Position numbers and translations under genes: made by a program. DNA of 32,216 nt from positions 1 to 32,216 of the forward strand of contig JBEIGB010000036.1 of the NCBI GenBank assembly GCA_040382095.1, in the 5' to 3' direction. The stretch comes from JADJPL01 sp040382095 (lineage in GTDB: Bacteria > Bacteroidota > Bacteroidia > Chitinophagales > Saprospiraceae). Under the pieces are notes generated by a model. The model did no database searches, was not told where the DNA came from, and was given only the letters and a program-made list of their open reading frames with translations. Of this stretch, positions 16,431 to 23,964 are shown piece by piece. Position 1 is the stretch's first letter. Each line of letters opens with the position of its first letter.

Positions 16431-17421
16431 TCACTCTTCCTCGGTTTCCTTATTGCGGAGCGCACGCAGCGATTTATCCGATTTTTCGTAGGCCAGAATG
16501 ATTTCCCTGACCAGGCGGTGGCGCACCACGTCATCAGCAGTTAAATGTACTGCTGCAATCCCTTCCAGATGGGCGAGCAGATCAATAGAACGTCTGAGAC
16601 CGGATTTTTGATGGAAGGGCAGGTCTATCTGGGACAAATCACCAGTAATGATACACTTTGCGCTGGGGGCCAAGGCGCGTAAGAAACATTTTGAGCTGCA
16701 TGGTGGAGCAGTTCTGTGCTTCGTCCAGGATAATAAAAGCATGATCGAGGGTACGGCCCCGCATAAACGCGAGCGGGGCAATTTCGATCACGCGGTTAGT
16801 CATCAGGAATTGCAGTTTATCCGCTGGGATCAGATCATCCAGGGCATCGTAAAGCGGCCGCAGATAGGGATCTATCTTTTCCTTCAGATCGCCTGGCAAA
16901 AAACCCAGGCTCTCGCCTGCTTCGACAGCAGGACGCGTAAGGATAATTTTTTTTACAAGTTTGTTCTTAAGCGCTTTTACGGCAAGTGCTACTGCAGTAT
17001 AGGTTTTGCCCGTACCTGCGGGGCCGACGGCGAACACAATGTCGTTGGATTCGGAGGCCCTGATGAGTTTTTTTTGGTTTTTCGTCTTCGCCCTGATTGG
17101 CTTTCCGTCCCTGCCATGCAGGATAATCGCGTTCTCTTCCCCTTCCCCGATACGGGATTCGAAGGGGTTACTGCCCCCGAGCAAATCCTCTACCATCTGA
17201 ACCGGGAGTTCATTGTATTCCCGAAGCAGCCGTACCATGAGCTCAAACTTTGATTTGGCCCTTTGGGTGAATTTTTTTTCTCCGGCGAGCTTCAGGTTGC
17301 TTCCTCTGGAAGTGATGGTGATTTCCGGAAATGCTTTGCGCAGCAGGTTTAGCTTCACGTTGTTTTCCCCGAAAAGTTCGACCATGTCAACACCTTCTAC
17401 GGTTAAAATAATTTCGCTCAA
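16431..17421 (-). pseudogene. PhoH-like ATPase, interrupted by one-base frameshift
   Basis: Two overlapping frames together encode a full PhoH-like protein of 329 residues, a P-loop ATPase of the YbeZ/PhoH group linked to RNA metabolism. The first (17421 to 16639) holds the N-terminal domain, Walker A GPAGTGKT (133-140), RPAVEAGESLGFLPGDL and Walker B FIILDEAQN (229-237), then runs out of frame after LTRLGP to an early stop. The second frame continues correctly with SAKCIITGDLSQIDLP and ends at 16431. Removing one C from a run of five (plus-strand G 16665-16669) restores the protein. The start codon is TTG at 17421 preceded by GGAGG four bases earlier. A sequencing or assembly error is the simplest reading; a true mutation or +1 slippage at CCC-C is possible. 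Confidence 0.85.
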
Positions 17422-17519
17422 TATACCTCCTGAAATTTTAGTATTAAGTTTGAAGTAAATTTAAGACTTTCGTGTCGTTCGGCACCTATAAAGCCGGCAA
17501 AAAAATATTACCGATGCCC

Positions 17520-18287
17520 ATGACCACAATAACACTGACCACAGATTTCGGATTGAAAGACCACTATGCCGCCCTTTTAAAAGGTACCGCAATCAGCCGG
17601 ATGCCGGATATCTACTTAGTGGATATCACGCACAACATCCAGCCGTTCAATATAGTTCAGGCCGCTTATGTTTTTCGCAATAGCTGGAGAAATTTCCCTA
17701 CAGGAACGATCCACTTTATATCGGTCAATGACCTGCCCATGGCCTCCAGAAAATTTTTATTGGTTGTGCATGAGGGTCATTTTTTTATCGTGGCAGACAA
17801 TGGCTTGCTGCCGCTTGCACTCGGCGGGCATATTCAGGCCTCCTATGCCCTTCCCTGGCCGGACGATGCCACCTTCCCGCTCGCGGAAATATTCGCGCAT
17901 ACCGCAGCCCAGCTTTCCGTCGGGCTACCACCGGAGGAAATCGGCACACCGCAGGATTCCGTGGCACAGCGGATTGGGCTTCAGCCGGTGGTCAAACAGG
18001 ATCAAATCAGGGGATCCGTCATTTATATAGACCGCTACGATAATGTAGTCGTGAATATTGATGCCACGATTTTCAAACAAATCGGACGGCAGCGCTCCTT
18101 CGCACTGTATTTCAAACGGCACGACCCCATTACCGCCCTAAGTGGTCATTACAGCGACAAGCCGATTGGCGAGCCCTTGTGCTGGTTCAATTCCGCCGGC
18201 TTACTGGAAATCGCCATCAATACCGGACGGGCAGCCACATTACTGGGCCTCAAAGTTGACGATACGGTCCAAATCGATTTTTTGTGA
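17520..18287 (+). CDS. DUF62 family SAM hydrolase (SAM hydroxide adenosyltransferase-like)
   Basis: A 255-residue protein of the family that includes the SAM-cleaving hydroxide adenosyltransferases and the fluorinase/chlorinase enzymes. The N-terminal TLTTDFGLKDHYAALLKG is diagnostic, with Asp9 binding the SAM ribose in characterised members; VDITHNIQPFNIVQAAYV, VADNGLLPLAL and the C-terminal GEPLCWFNSAGLLEIAINTGRA are also typical. The canonical VDPGVG..R element is altered to VNDLPMASR (Asp71, Arg77 kept), and the usual TFHGRD.FAP is TFPLAEIFAH, losing the conserved His. Hydrolysis of SAM to adenosine and methionine is the default guess; halogenation is not supported. Start 17520 is preferred over ATG 17514 and GTG 17472. 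It is divergent from phoH. Confidence 0.83.
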   Translation: MTTITLTTDFGLKDHYAALLKGTAISRMPDIYLVDITHNIQPFNIVQAAYVFRNSWRNFPTGTIHFISVNDLPMASRKFLLVVHEGHFFIVADNGLLPLALGGHIQASYALPWPDDATFPLAEIFAHTAAQLSVGLPPEEIGTPQDSVAQRIGLQPVVKQDQIRGSVIYIDRYDNVVVNIDATIFKQIGRQRSFALYFKRHDPITALSGHYSDKPIGEPLCWFNSAGLLEIAINTGRAATLLGLKVDDTVQIDFL

Positions 18288-18349
18288 ACATTAAACTTGT
18301 AGTAACGGAATTATCGTGGGTACAAAAGGGCTCTTTTTCGCCCGCACCA

Positions 18350-18378
18350 AGCTTTTTTGAGGCTGTTTCAAAAAGGCT
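18350..18378 (+). terminator. Hairpin downstream of DUF62 gene
   Basis: An 11-base inverted repeat with one mismatch (AGCTTTTTTGA at 18350-18360, TCAAAAAGGCT at 18368-18378) encloses a 7-base loop, about 63 bases after the DUF62 stop. The inner sequence GAGGCTGTTTCAAAAAG also resembles insertion-sequence ends, so it may be a relic rather than a terminator. Only the structure is certain. Confidence 0.4.
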
Positions 18379-18505
18379 TCGCATGGACAAAAAACAACCC
18401 ATTTTCTCACGGTGGTATCCCGTCGCAACACATCTGTTATTTCCTTGCGCCGCTTCATAAATCGGTTTACCGGGAAAGATGATAACCATCAAAATTTTAT
18501 CCTCT

Positions 18506-18799
18506 ATGATCCGCCGTCTCGTCAAAATGACCTTTCGGGAAGACGAAGCACCTGTTTTTCAGGCCCTTTTTGAAAAAGTAAAGGGCGATATCCGCAAATT
18601 CCCAGGATGTATGCATCTGGAGCTATGGCAGCAGCACGACCAGGCCAATGTATTTTTTACGTTCAGCCTATGGGAATCCAAGGAAGCCCTCGACCAATAC
18701 CGGAATTCGGCCTTATTTGCCGAAACCTGGAAGCAGACCAAAGCCCTGTTCGCAGCCGCACCCGAAGTATGGAGCCTTGAATTCTCCAGCCAGGCTTAG
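18506..18799 (+). CDS. ABM-domain protein (antibiotic biosynthesis monooxygenase-like)
   Basis: A 97-residue protein of the dimeric alpha/beta barrel type. It shows the family pattern: strand MIRRLVKMTFRED, a long helix (APVFQALFEKVKGDIRKF), PGCMHLELWQQ, strand VFFTFSLWESKEALDQYRNS and a final helix SALFAETWKQTKALF. Members include quinol monooxygenase YgiN, haem-degrading enzymes and many without known activity, so no reaction is assigned. The ATG at 18506 matches the usual start close to the first strand; an upstream ATG at 18479 would add nine residues. It lies about 220 bases after the DUF62 gene and before aroB on the same strand. Confidence 0.78.
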   Translation: MIRRLVKMTFREDEAPVFQALFEKVKGDIRKFPGCMHLELWQQHDQANVFFTFSLWESKEALDQYRNSALFAETWKQTKALFAAAPEVWSLEFSSQA

Positions 18800-18920
18800 C
18801 GTCTATCCAGAACTTTATCACAGCGGCAAAATGGTGTGCTTTTTACCTTTTTCCACCTTTTTCAGCCCCTTAGCCCCGGCGATACTCCTTCAAAAAGGCA
18901 AAAACTGAAAAAAATGCCCC

Positions 18921-18928
18921 TATTTTTG
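18921..18928 (+). promoter_or_regulatory. Candidate -7 promoter element for aroB
   Basis: TATTTTTG matches TAnnTTTG exactly, 92 bases before the aroB ATG, in the 221-base gap after the ABM gene. No -33 TTG was found at 19-base spacing, so support is moderate. Confidence 0.4.
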
Positions 18929-19020
18929 CCCTCAGCAGAAAATTCCGGATACGCACTTAGCTGCCGGATACAAACCGGCACACCAGCACTTACCTTTCTC
19001 ATAAAGCCCATACAGCAACC

Positions 19021-20100
19021 ATGGAAAAAATAACGCTTAGAGAGTATTCGATTTTTCTGGGGGACTGCAGCGAAGCCCTCCATGAAATATTAAGCGAGCG
19101 GAAATCCGCTTCGATATTCATTCTGTGCGATGAAAATACTTATGTATGCTGCCTTCCCCTGCTCAAAGCAGTAAAAGCCCTCCAGCATGCCCATCAAATC
19201 GTCATTGCGCCCGGCGAAATACATAAAAACCTGGATACGTGTCGTCAAATATGGGAAGCCCTCATCAAAGGCAGGGCCGAGCGCAATAGCCTGATCATCA
19301 ATCTTGGAGGAGGTGTAATCGGCGATATGGGCGGCTTTTGTGCCGCTACGTTCAAGCGGGGAATACCTTTTATACAGGTACCCACTACGTTACTCGCCCA
19401 GGTTGATGCCTCCATAGGCGGAAAGCTTGGAATTGATTTCGGGCAGGTAAAAAACAGTATAGGTGTATTTTCAAACCCCCTGGCAGTAGTTGTGGATCCC
19501 CATTTCCTCAACACCCTTTCCCGCAGGGAACTGCGCAGTGGCTTTGCAGAAATTATCAAGCATGCCCTCATCGCGGATGCCGGGCAATGGGCTGCCATAA
19601 AGCACACACAATCCCTCGACAATATGGACTGGATGAAATATATCCCCCCTTCCATCGGGATTAAACGCAACGTAGTCGAAGCAGATCCGCTGGAACACGG
19701 CCTGCGAAAAGCACTGAACTTTGGCCACACAATCGGCCATGCCATCGAGGGACAGCTACTACAGGGAAATGCTCCCCTCCTCCACGGAGAAGCGATCGCA
19801 GCGGGTATGATCTGCGAATCCTTCCTCTCCTGGAAGGCAGGGCTCCTCTCAACAGACGACAGGGACGAAATATCGGAATTCCTCCTTGCCGTATATGCGC
19901 CGCAGCCCCTCCGCCCGGATGATTTTGAGGCCTTCCTGCGCCTCATGCGAAACGATAAAAAAAATGAAGGGGGAAATATCAACTTTTCCCTGATCGGCCC
20001 CCCCGGATCTGTCATTATTGACCAATATCCCGGTAAGGATGCTATTGTCGAAAGCCTGTCCTGGTACAATACCCTGGTGTCAAAGCGCCCGCGTGCATGA
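19021..20100 (+). CDS. aroB: 3-dehydroquinate synthase
   Basis: A 359-residue NAD- and metal-dependent enzyme converting DAHP to 3-dehydroquinate, the second step of the shikimate pathway. The NAD-binding motif GGGVIGDMGGF, then IPFIQVPTTLLAQVDASIGGK, the ELRSGFAEIIKHALI segment, and metal ligands within LNFGHTIGHAIE and LLHGEAIAAGM are all present; Lys-rich NDKKNEGGNINFSLI near the C-terminus is also typical. Length agrees with E. coli AroB (362). The ATG at 19021 sits directly at the first conserved strand. With aroA in the same window, two of the seven steps of the pathway are represented, on opposite strands. Confidence 0.96.
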   Translation: MEKITLREYSIFLGDCSEALHEILSERKSASIFILCDENTYVCCLPLLKAVKALQHAHQIVIAPGEIHKNLDTCRQIWEALIKGRAERNSLIINLGGGVIGDMGGFCAATFKRGIPFIQVPTTLLAQVDASIGGKLGIDFGQVKNSIGVFSNPLAVVVDPHFLNTLSRRELRSGFAEIIKHALIADAGQWAAIKHTQSLDNMDWMKYIPPSIGIKRNVVEADPLEHGLRKALNFGHTIGHAIEGQLLQGNAPLLHGEAIAAGMICESFLSWKAGLLSTDDRDEISEFLLAVYAPQPLRPDDFEAFLRLMRNDKKNEGGNINFSLIGPPGSVIIDQYPGKDAIVESLSWYNTLVSKRPRA

Positions 20101-20191
20101 TCCAGGGCCCCCCACCTTGCCGCCTGCAGGCACCTGCCCGTCAGATGGTAAGGGGATTATCAAAAAGGGGGCTCCATTAAGTTATTTCCGG

Positions 20192-20205
20192 GGTTGTGTA
20201 AAAAG
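20192..20205 (+). repeat. 14-bp dispersed motif, copy 1 (possible IS-end relic)
   Basis: GGTTGTGTAAAAAG, identical to 32126-32139. In both places a short hairpin and then TAAATTTT follow on the same strand. The pattern resembles the terminal inverted repeat of an insertion sequence; no family can be named from this alone. Confidence 0.5.
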
Positions 20206-20370
20206 GTCAGAGACTGTTCTTTGGCAGCTTGCGCCGACAAAGAATAAATTTTGGTTCTATATGAAACACACCTCTTTACATCTTGCCGACCTGGCACAGT
20301 ACGTCGGGTGTTTATGTCGAGTTATTGCACGGATTAGTAGAAAATAATCCAAAAAAAGCTGTTGAGTGCT

Positions 20371-20378
20371 TAACTTTG
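20371..20378 (+). promoter_or_regulatory. Candidate -7 promoter element for ABC-2 exporter operon
   Basis: TAACTTTG matches TAnnTTTG exactly, 22 bases before the ATG at 20401. Its position also argues against the upstream TTG at 20392 as the start, since the leader would be only a few bases. Confidence 0.5.
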
Positions 20379-20400
20379 GGGGAAATCAACTTTGAACCCG

Positions 20401-21339
20401 ATGGAAAATCCAATCCTGCAACTGGATCAGGTGGTAAAAGCCTACGACCAAAAAATTGCGGTGGACAGGGTCAGCTTTGCCGTGCCAAAAGCCAGCATCT
20501 TTGGCTTGCTTGGCCCGAACGGGGCTGGTAAGACTTCCCTGATCCGTATCATCACCACAATCACCCAGGCCGATACCGGAAAAGTTTTTCTCGATGGTGA
20601 GCCCCTCAACAGCAGGCACCCCGATTACATCGGTTATATGCCAGAGGAACGGGGATTATATAAAAAAATGAAGGTCGGCGAGCACATCCTGTACCTGGCC
20701 AGGCTCAAGGGTCTTTCTAAAGCCAATGCAGAGAATGCAGTCCGCCACTGGTTCGAAAAATTCGGTATCATGGACTGGTGGGGTAAAAAAGTTGAGGACC
20801 TTTCCAAAGGGATGCAGCAAAAAATCCAGTTCATCTCCACGGTACTGCACCGCCCCAAGTTGCTTATCCTCGACGAGCCTTTTTCAGGCCTGGATCCCAT
20901 AAATGCCAACCTGATCAAAGACGAAATCGAGGTCCTGCGACAAAACGGCACCAGCATTATCTTCTCCACCCACCGTATGGAGCAGGTCGAAGAAATCTGC
21001 AACACGATCGTACTCATCAATCAGGGTAAAAACATCCTCGAAGGCGGGGTATCCGATATCCGGCAACGGTTCAAGGAAAATTTGTTCCGGATTGATTTCC
21101 AGGGCACGCTTCCCGAAGCATTTCCCGAAAAAGTAGCTGTCGTACACAGCAAACCCGGGTCGGTCACCATACAATTACCGGAAGACGAAAATTCAAATAC
21201 CCTTTTGCGTTATCTCATTGACCAGGGTGTAGGCATTATTGCTTTCCAGGAAATCCTCCCCTCCCTCAACGAAATCTTTATCCGGCAAGTAAACGCCTTC
21301 GATGCGGGTGCCCGCCAATCCGCTTCTTTCATGCTTTGA
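20401..21339 (+). CDS. ABC transporter ATP-binding protein (ABC-2/NatA type)
   Basis: A 312-residue cytoplasmic ATPase subunit. Walker A GPNGAGKT (38-45), signature LSKGMQQK, Walker B LLILDEPFSGLDP and switch His in FSTHRMEQ are all intact. The C-terminal ~85 residues carry the extra domain seen in NatA-type subunits (FRIDFQGTLPEAFPEKVAVV onward). The ATG at 20401 gives MENPILQLDQVVKAY, the usual first strand of the ATPase fold. The stop lies 11 bases before the ATG of the permease gene, so the two form one transport system. NatA/NatB-type systems export Na+ or other small molecules; the substrate here is unknown. Confidence 0.92.
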   Translation: MENPILQLDQVVKAYDQKIAVDRVSFAVPKASIFGLLGPNGAGKTSLIRIITTITQADTGKVFLDGEPLNSRHPDYIGYMPEERGLYKKMKVGEHILYLARLKGLSKANAENAVRHWFEKFGIMDWWGKKVEDLSKGMQQKIQFISTVLHRPKLLILDEPFSGLDPINANLIKDEIEVLRQNGTSIIFSTHRMEQVEEICNTIVLINQGKNILEGGVSDIRQRFKENLFRIDFQGTLPEAFPEKVAVVHSKPGSVTIQLPEDENSNTLLRYLIDQGVGIIAFQEILPSLNEIFIRQVNAFDAGARQSASFML

Positions 21340-21350
21340 AAAATAAGACA

Positions 21351-22667
21351 ATGGATAAACTTTTACTTATCATAAAGCGGGAATATCTCAGCCGCGTAAC
21401 CCGGCGCTCCTTCATCCTGGCAACCCTCCTTACCCCGCTCGGTTTTGCACTCTTCCTGGTTATTGTGGGGGTAATCTTCGGATACGAGAGCGACGACGGC
21501 CGCCGGGTCGCTGTTGTTGATCCTGCAGGAATACTGGAAGGGGCGCTCAAGGACGAAAAAAACCTTTTTTTCAAATTCACCGACCTTGAACTCAATCTCC
21601 TGCGCAACAACCTGGACAGTCTCGGCTTTGACGCAGTCCTGGAGGTTCCCCCTATCGAAGATGTCATGCGCAACAGCTATACCTTATTCTATTATGCGGA
21701 AGATGCCCCTTCCCTGGATATCGAGCTGCTCATCAAAGACCGCCTCCGCGAAGCGGTCAAGGATTACAAGATAAAAGCCCTAAACCTGGAGCCGAAACAA
21801 CTCGAGGCCCTCGAAACCCGGATTGAGATAGACCCTGAGCCGCTTAAAGCAGGTGGTGCCGACAGCACCTCCCTTACCGGGGCGATTGGTGCCGGCTTAG
21901 GGATGATTATGGGTTTTATCATGTATATTGTAGTGTTTGTATATGGCGCCATGGTTATGCGCTCGGTCATGGAAGAAAAAACATCGAGGATTGTCGAGGT
22001 CATGATTTCGAGCGTAAAGCCTTTCCAGCTCATGCTCGGCAAGATCATTGGTGTCGGTGCTGTCGGCCTGACCCAGGTCGCCGTGTGGGCGATCCTCATC
22101 CCAAGCCTGATGTTCGTTGTCCAATTATTCTTCCCTATAGATTCCAACACACAGATTGCAGCGATAGAACAGGGAGCGGATTTTAACCCCGACGATATGG
22201 AATCCATGATGGCGCTGGCCATTTATGAGATCGGCAGCATCCGGTGGTGGTTGGTTGTTCCTTTGTTTATCGTTTATTTTCTGGGGGGATACTTTCTATA
22301 CTCCTCTCTTTTTGCAGCAGTAGGAGCTTCTATGAGCGATGACCTCGGCGAAGGACAGGCGCTGACCCTGCCGATTGCCATCCCTGTCATCCTCGCATTA
22401 TATATCATGATGGCTGCCGTTCAGGCCCCTAATTCCAGTTTGGCGGTCTGGTCTTCGATATTTCCACTCTTCTCCCCTATTGTGATGCCAGCACGCCTGG
22501 CTTTCAATATTCCCGCATGGGAAATTATCCTTTCAGTTGTACTGCTTATCGCGACCGCCGTCTTTTTTGTATGGCTTTCCGGCAGAATTTACCGGGTGGG
22601 CATACTTATGTACGGCAAGAAAGTGACCTTAAAGGAATTGGGGAAATGGATGTTCAGGAAGATATGA
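21351..22667 (+). CDS. ABC-2 type transporter permease (NatB-like)
   Basis: A 438-residue membrane partner of the preceding ATPase. The N-terminus MDKLLLIIKREYLSRVTRRSF is the amphipathic elbow-helix region typical of ABC-2 permeases, followed by one membrane helix (about 26-45), a large extracytoplasmic domain (about 50-180), and five or six helices in the C-terminal half. The central VMRSVMEEKTSRIVEVMISSVKPFQLMLGKIIGVG is a strong ABC-2 signature. It ends with basic KKVTLKELGKWMFRKI. ATG 21351 is preferred; a TTG at 21336 would overlap the upstream stop codon. It converges on the histidine kinase gene with a 6-base gap. Confidence 0.9.
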   Translation: MDKLLLIIKREYLSRVTRRSFILATLLTPLGFALFLVIVGVIFGYESDDGRRVAVVDPAGILEGALKDEKNLFFKFTDLELNLLRNNLDSLGFDAVLEVPPIEDVMRNSYTLFYYAEDAPSLDIELLIKDRLREAVKDYKIKALNLEPKQLEALETRIEIDPEPLKAGGADSTSLTGAIGAGLGMIMGFIMYIVVFVYGAMVMRSVMEEKTSRIVEVMISSVKPFQLMLGKIIGVGAVGLTQVAVWAILIPSLMFVVQLFFPIDSNTQIAAIEQGADFNPDDMESMMALAIYEIGSIRWWLVVPLFIVYFLGGYFLYSSLFAAVGASMSDDLGEGQALTLPIAIPVILALYIMMAAVQAPNSSLAVWSSIFPLFSPIVMPARLAFNIPAWEIILSVVLLIATAVFFVWLSGRIYRVGILMYGKKVTLKELGKWMFRKI

Positions 22668-22673
22668 GGGCGG

Positions 22674-23837
22674 TCAGCGCGCTTTAGGGATTTTGATCGT
22701 AAACGTCGTGCCTTTGTTTTCTTCCGAGCGTTTGACAAAGATTTTTCCGTTGTGATAATCTTCGATAATGCGTTTTGCGAGGGAGAGGCCAAGCCCCCAT
22801 CCGCGTTTTTTAGTGGTATATCCCGGCTCAAAAATGGTTTTGAACCTGGAAGGCGGGATGCCCTTTCCACTATCGCTGAGGTCAATACAAACGAATTGGC
22901 CCTCCTCGTACACTTCGGCGATAATATTGCCCTTGCCATCCATAGCGTCGAGGGCATTGCGCAATAAATTTTCGACTACCCAGGCAAAAAGTGGGGGGTT
23001 GAGCAGCACGTTCAGCAAGGGGCGGTCTCCGGGGGAAGGGAAGCTAAATCTGACTTTACGGGGTGCCCGTTTTTCCATATATGCCCTGCAGGTATCCAGT
23101 TCGCGGTAAACATTATGGGGTTCCAGCTTGGGCATGGCCCCGATTTTCGAGAACCGGTCCGCAATCAGCTCGAGGCGGCGGACGTCGTTGTCAAGCTCGT
23201 CCACTACTTCCAGGACGTCGGCATCCCCTTCTTTTATCGTCCGCAGGTGCTCAATCCATGCCAGGATACCCGATATTGGCGTACCCAATTGATGTGCGGT
23301 TTCTTTGGCCATACCGACCCAAACGCGGTTCTGCTCTGCCCTCCGGGCCGTACTAAAACCCAGGTAGCCCAGGAATACGAATGCTGCGATCAGGATAAGC
23401 TGGATGATGGGAAAGTACCGCAACTGCGTGAGCACCTTCGATTCCTTATAGTAAAGTTCGTTGCCATACCCTCTGATTGGTTCGATCCCTTCTTCCTGCA
23501 TCTTCTTCAGGTAGCGCTGGAGTATAGCCGGATCGTCTGTACCAAAATTTCGCGAAGAAATAATTTCGCCGTTTTCATCTGCCAGGATAACGGGGATAGT
23601 CGTGTTCGAATCAATGATGGCGAGGTGGACGCTCAAATCGGCGCAGGGCTCACATTCTTCAGAAAGCGGTTTTTGCGATTCTTTCACCGCCAGGGCCCAA
23701 AGCTCGGCCTTCTTCTGTTCCTCTATTGCAAGCTTTTGAGTAAGAAAACTCGTATAAAACAAGGAAATCAGGATGAGGCCAACACCCATGACGGCCAGCC
23801 AGATCTTCCAGCGCGATTTCCTCGAATAAGTATCCAT
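22674..23837 (-). CDS. Membrane-bound sensor histidine kinase
   Basis: A 387-residue kinase with membrane segments at about 11-31 and 142-161, enclosing a periplasmic sensing region of ~110 residues. The sensing region contains a Cys pair (C62EPC65) and no named domain that I recognise. The cytoplasmic part has the H-box MAKETAHQLGTPISG with His182 as phospho-acceptor, N-box NLLRNALDAMDG, G1 DSGKGIP, F-box FEPGYTT and G2 GWGLGLSLAKRI; all ATP-binding boxes are intact. The HQLGTPISGILAW form is common in Bacteroidota kinases. No response regulator is adjacent, so it is an orphan in this window. Its signal and target are unknown. Confidence 0.9.
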   Translation of the reverse strand: MDTYSRKSRWKIWLAVMGVGLILISLFYTSFLTQKLAIEEQKKAELWALAVKESQKPLSEECEPCADLSVHLAIIDSNTTIPVILADENGEIISSRNFGTDDPAILQRYLKKMQEEGIEPIRGYGNELYYKESKVLTQLRYFPIIQLILIAAFVFLGYLGFSTARRAEQNRVWVGMAKETAHQLGTPISGILAWIEHLRTIKEGDADVLEVVDELDNDVRRLELIADRFSKIGAMPKLEPHNVYRELDTCRAYMEKRAPRKVRFSFPSPGDRPLLNVLLNPPLFAWVVENLLRNALDAMDGKGNIIAEVYEEGQFVCIDLSDSGKGIPPSRFKTIFEPGYTTKKRGWGLGLSLAKRIIEDYHNGKIFVKRSEENKGTTFTIKIPKAR

Positions 23838-23964
23838 ATACCCAGCTTACATATCGTTACGGCAAGTACCCCTTAGACGCCCCACCGAAAAGACCGGTAG
23901 GGCCGATGGTGCCTTTTATATCCGCACAAAGACAAATAAGTCTTTAACGCCGGATGCATGGGCT

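Larger units (their letters stand above)
20101..20400. other. Intergenic region with mobile-element-like motif
   Basis: This 300-base stretch between aroB and the ABC ATPase gene holds a GGTTGTGTAAAAAG motif (20192-20205), a hairpin (TTCTTTG 20217-20223 with CAAAGAA 20238-20244) and, at 20261, a 28-codon reading frame MKHTSLHLADLAQYVG that would need a frameshift to continue. The same motif plus hairpin pattern recurs at 32126. It may be the remnant of an insertion-sequence end. A promoter element for the next gene lies at 20371. Confidence 0.45.

Noticed and set aside
18358..18376. GAGGCTGTTTCAAAAAG resembling IS1182-type ends
   Set aside because: Only one copy, no partner repeat and no transposase; it fits equally well as part of the hairpin listed as a possible terminator.
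21336..21350. TTG start for the ABC-2 permease at 21336
   Set aside because: It overlaps the stop codon of the ATPase gene and adds five non-conserved residues; the ATG at 21351 gives the expected N-terminus.
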